A stretch of DNA of 7,369 nt from an uncultured Lentisphaeria bacterium. GTDB taxonomy: Bacteria; Verrucomicrobiota; Lentisphaeria; Victivallales; Victivallaceae. The DNA is taken from the NCBI GenBank assembly GCA_903821255.1, contig CAIJKT010000707.1:1-7369 (forward strand). The letters are read 5' to 3'. A program made the position numbers and the translations under genes. Under the pieces are notes generated by a model. That model worked only from the letters and a program-made list of their open reading frames with translations. It was not told the DNA's origin and ran no database searches. Shown here in pieces: positions 5,279-7,369 of the stretch (position 1 is its first letter; the number at the start of each line of letters is the position of its first letter).

Positions 5279-7369
5279 ATGAATAATGCGCAACAAGCAG
5301 GACACCCCATCAATTCAATATCCATTGACGGCAAACAGGTGACCATGCATTCATCCGCATTTGCCTTCGTCGTTGACACCTCCGCCGGTCTAATGGCTGT
5401 GTCTTGGGAAAATAAATTGACTGGGCGGAAAATGCGTTTGGGTGACGGATCTGAAGTGGAGTTCGACATCGGCTTGCCGGACAACCCGGTAAAGACGCCA
5501 AAGTTACAGGTGGTAAAGGTTCCGGCGGCAGAGAAGCAAAACTCTGGTGGAATTGAGGCGGTCTTTGAACTGGAGTCTGAATATCCGAAAGCCTCGGTCA
5601 CGGTGGTCTACCGTTGGGACGAGAAACAACCAGTACTAAGGAAGTTCGTCACCATTGCCAATCGCAGTGAGAGTGAATGGAATCGTCTGCTCAATGTGCG
5701 GCTTGGGACATATCAAACAGATGCGAATCTTTCCGGTGGAGAGATGAAGGTTTCGCAATCATTTAAGGCCCGAGCTCATCAGCATGGTGGACTGCAGGGA
5801 TTCCCCGTTTATGCGGATGGCGAGTTCTTTCTCAGTCTGGCGCATCCGGCTGGATGCGCCACCCAGCAAAACGGCAAGATCAGCCTGCATCATTATCCAG
5901 GGATCAAGGTTATGCCAGGCTCCAGCCGGACGTGCATGGAAGTGGTATATGGAGTGAGCTCTGAAGGCAAGGGACGCGAGTCATTCGTATCCCATATCCG
6001 TAGCCGGATGCGGCGTGTCTTGCGCGGACACGATAAGCCTTATGCAATCTTTGAGCCGTTCGGGTCGAAGTTGGATGGTGAGTTTGAAGAGACGGAAAAT
6101 CATCTTCTGGACATGATCGGCAAAGTAGCCGAGGGGCAGCGTGACTCGCAATGCCGTTTTGATTTCTTTTCAATCGATTTCTGGCATGACAATAAGGGCG
6201 ATATAAAACAAGCTGATCCGGTGCGCTTTCCAAGTCAATTTGAGACGATCAAGGCAGCGCTTAGACCTGAAGAGATCAAGCCAGGGCTATGGATCGACAG
6301 CGCTCATTGCGGTTGGTCCATAGGAGGCAATCCGGCAACCCACCCCGCGATTGCTCAGCAGGTTCCCGCCGATTTCGGCGACCTCCCTGCATCGAAGCAG
6401 TATGAATGTTGGTTCTGCCGTGCGACTGAGCCTATCCGTTCCATGTATACGGATGGCTTTCTTTATCACATAAGAGAAAACGGGATTAAGCTTTTGAAGT
6501 TCGACAACTTTGCCAGTCAATGCTCGAACCCAACTCATGACCATCTGCCAGGTTTATACGCCAACGAAGCCGCACATGAGGCGGTCATTGAGTGTTATCA
6601 AGCACTGGATCAGGAATCTCCTGATGTCTTTATTATGCTCTACTGGGGATATCGTTCGCCATGGTGGCTACTGCATGCCGACACCATGTTTGAGACGGGC
6701 ATGGAGATGGAAGCAGCCAGTCCCGGACATATGCCGGCGCCTTTCATCCGCGACGGCATCACTCGCAAAGTGGATCAAGGGCATGCGAATGCGAAGGATG
6801 TGCCGTGGTTGGGAACGGACTCGCTAGGCGTTTGGCTTTCGCATTGGGGTGGGTGGAACAGCGGGGTTGGCACGGAACGCTGGCAGGAGGGCTTCGTGAT
6901 GGACATTTGCCGGGGACATGCCTTGGCCCAATCATGGAGCGACCCGAAATGGCTGACCCCTGATGAACGCCGCCAGATGGGAGAATTCATTGAGCTGATG
7001 AAAGCACGACCCCATTGCTTCACGAACTCGCAGTTAATCCTCGGAAATCCGTGTAAGTATGAACCCTACGGGTACTGTTGCACGGACGGTCAGCGGGCGT
7101 TCCTGGCGATTAACAACGGCACATGGGAAGAACGGCCTATCAAACTGCAACTCAATGGCCAATGGGGTTTGCCAGAAGGAAAGAATTGGAACCTTTATCG
7201 CTGGTATCCAAATCCGGCAAAAATAGCGGATAATGGCATGGGATTTTGGAATGAAGTTTCGATCACCCTGCGCCCTTTTCAGGTTGTTCTATTGGAGGTG
7301 GTGCCACAAGGTGAAGACCCAACGTTACGGAGGGTCTTCAAGCAAGAATCGTTGCCGGTCGGCTTTTCC
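5279..7369 (+). CDS. GH36-like (clan GH-D) alpha-galactosidase-type glycosidase, 3' end beyond the window
   Basis: The frame is open to the window edge without a stop, giving at least 697 residues from 5279 (708 if it starts at 5246). Residues 10-245 form a beta-rich region like the N-terminal supersandwich of GH36 enzymes. A TIM barrel follows. FDFFSIDFWHD (294-304) fits a barrel strand with the conserved Asp, PGLWID (335-340) the next strand, and GIKLLKFDNF (402-411) the 'KxD' nucleophile strand, with D409 the likely nucleophile. SPWWLLHADTMFETG (460-474) places D468 59 residues later, about the spacing to the acid/base in GH27/GH36. Residues about 590-675 look like a C-terminal beta domain, and sequence continues past it. 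There is no signal peptide or membrane segment, so it is probably cytoplasmic, unlike its upstream neighbour. The 69-base gap (36 from 5246) suggests one operon. It would hydrolyse alpha-linked galactose or a similar sugar; substrate is inferred, and it is divergent enough to belong to an unclassified GH-D subfamily. Confidence 0.65.
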   Translation, partial: MNNAQQAGHPINSISIDGKQVTMHSSAFAFVVDTSAGLMAVSWENKLTGRKMRLGDGSEVEFDIGLPDNPVKTPKLQVVKVPAAEKQNSGGIEAVFELESEYPKASVTVVYRWDEKQPVLRKFVTIANRSESEWNRLLNVRLGTYQTDANLSGGEMKVSQSFKARAHQHGGLQGFPVYADGEFFLSLAHPAGCATQQNGKISLHHYPGIKVMPGSSRTCMEVVYGVSSEGKGRESFVSHIRSRMRRVLRGHDKPYAIFEPFGSKLDGEFEETENHLLDMIGKVAEGQRDSQCRFDFFSIDFWHDNKGDIKQADPVRFPSQFETIKAALRPEEIKPGLWIDSAHCGWSIGGNPATHPAIAQQVPADFGDLPASKQYECWFCRATEPIRSMYTDGFLYHIRENGIKLLKFDNFASQCSNPTHDHLPGLYANEAAHEAVIECYQALDQESPDVFIMLYWGYRSPWWLLHADTMFETGMEMEAASPGHMPAPFIRDGITRKVDQGHANAKDVPWLGTDSLGVWLSHWGGWNSGVGTERWQEGFVMDICRGHALAQSWSDPKWLTPDERRQMGEFIELMKARPHCFTNSQLILGNPCKYEPYGYCCTDGQRAFLAINNGTWEERPIKLQLNGQWGLPEGKNWNLYRWYPNPAKIADNGMGFWNEVSITLRPFQVVLLEVVPQGEDPTLRRVFKQESLPVGFS

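Noticed and set aside
5230..5601. Minus-strand frame of 123 residues over the start of the GH36-like gene.
   Set aside because: The plus strand here continues as a coherent beta-rich N-terminal domain with its own ribosome binding site; the antisense product resembles nothing known.
6510..6827. Plus-strand frame of 105 residues inside the GH36-like gene.
   Set aside because: It overlaps the barrel core, including the D468 motif, in another frame, and has a low-complexity Arg/Met-rich composition typical of an out-of-frame shadow.
1..7369. CRISPR arrays, tRNA or rRNA genes, transposase genes and toxin-antitoxin pairs.
   Set aside because: None seen: no regularly spaced repeats, no cloverleaf with T-loop and acceptor stem, and no recognisable transposase or small paired genes.

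Overview
The window looks like bacterial chromosome from a carbohydrate-degrading member of the PVC group, most likely Lentisphaerota, Kiritimatiellota or Verrucomicrobiota. This is inferred from gene content, not from a marker gene. A prepilin-like tail with a variant H-X9-DG motif lies beside secreted, multi-domain sugar-binding and glycosidase proteins. That pairing is typical of Lentisphaerae genomes such as Victivallis. All convincing genes are on the + strand.

Layout. Bases 1-356 hold the C-terminal end of a type II/IV-pilin-like (DUF1559-type) protein whose reading frame is interrupted by a TAG at 114-116. Bases 357-714 contain no gene. They carry a compact GC-rich element at 445-528 that folds on paper into a three-way junction, followed by an AT-rich leader. 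Bases 715-1224 encode a small exported protein that is essentially one F5/8 type C (discoidin-like) domain. Bases 1225-1399 hold two separate hairpins. Bases 1400-5209 encode a 1269-residue exported protein with two carbohydrate-binding-like modules, a GH42-like (clan GH-A) TIM barrel, a beta-galactosidase-type trimerisation domain and a C-terminal beta domain. From 5279 (or 5246) to the window edge runs an incomplete clan GH-D / GH36-like glycosidase with no signal peptide.

How it may work together. The last two genes are 36-69 bases apart and probably form one transcription unit, a galactoside-degrading pair. The large exported enzyme would bind and trim a polysaccharide or glycoconjugate outside the cytoplasm. 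The downstream alpha-galactosidase-like enzyme would act on imported fragments. The small F5/8 protein could help hold glycan at the surface. Substrates are inferred from fold families only. The main departures from known types are the serine that replaces the usual Asn before the putative acid/base Glu of the large enzyme, the module inserted in its N-terminal half, the divergent active-site strand of the GH36-like enzyme, and the structured element at 445-528. I see no clear sign of a wholly new system such as defence, CRISPR or a transposon.
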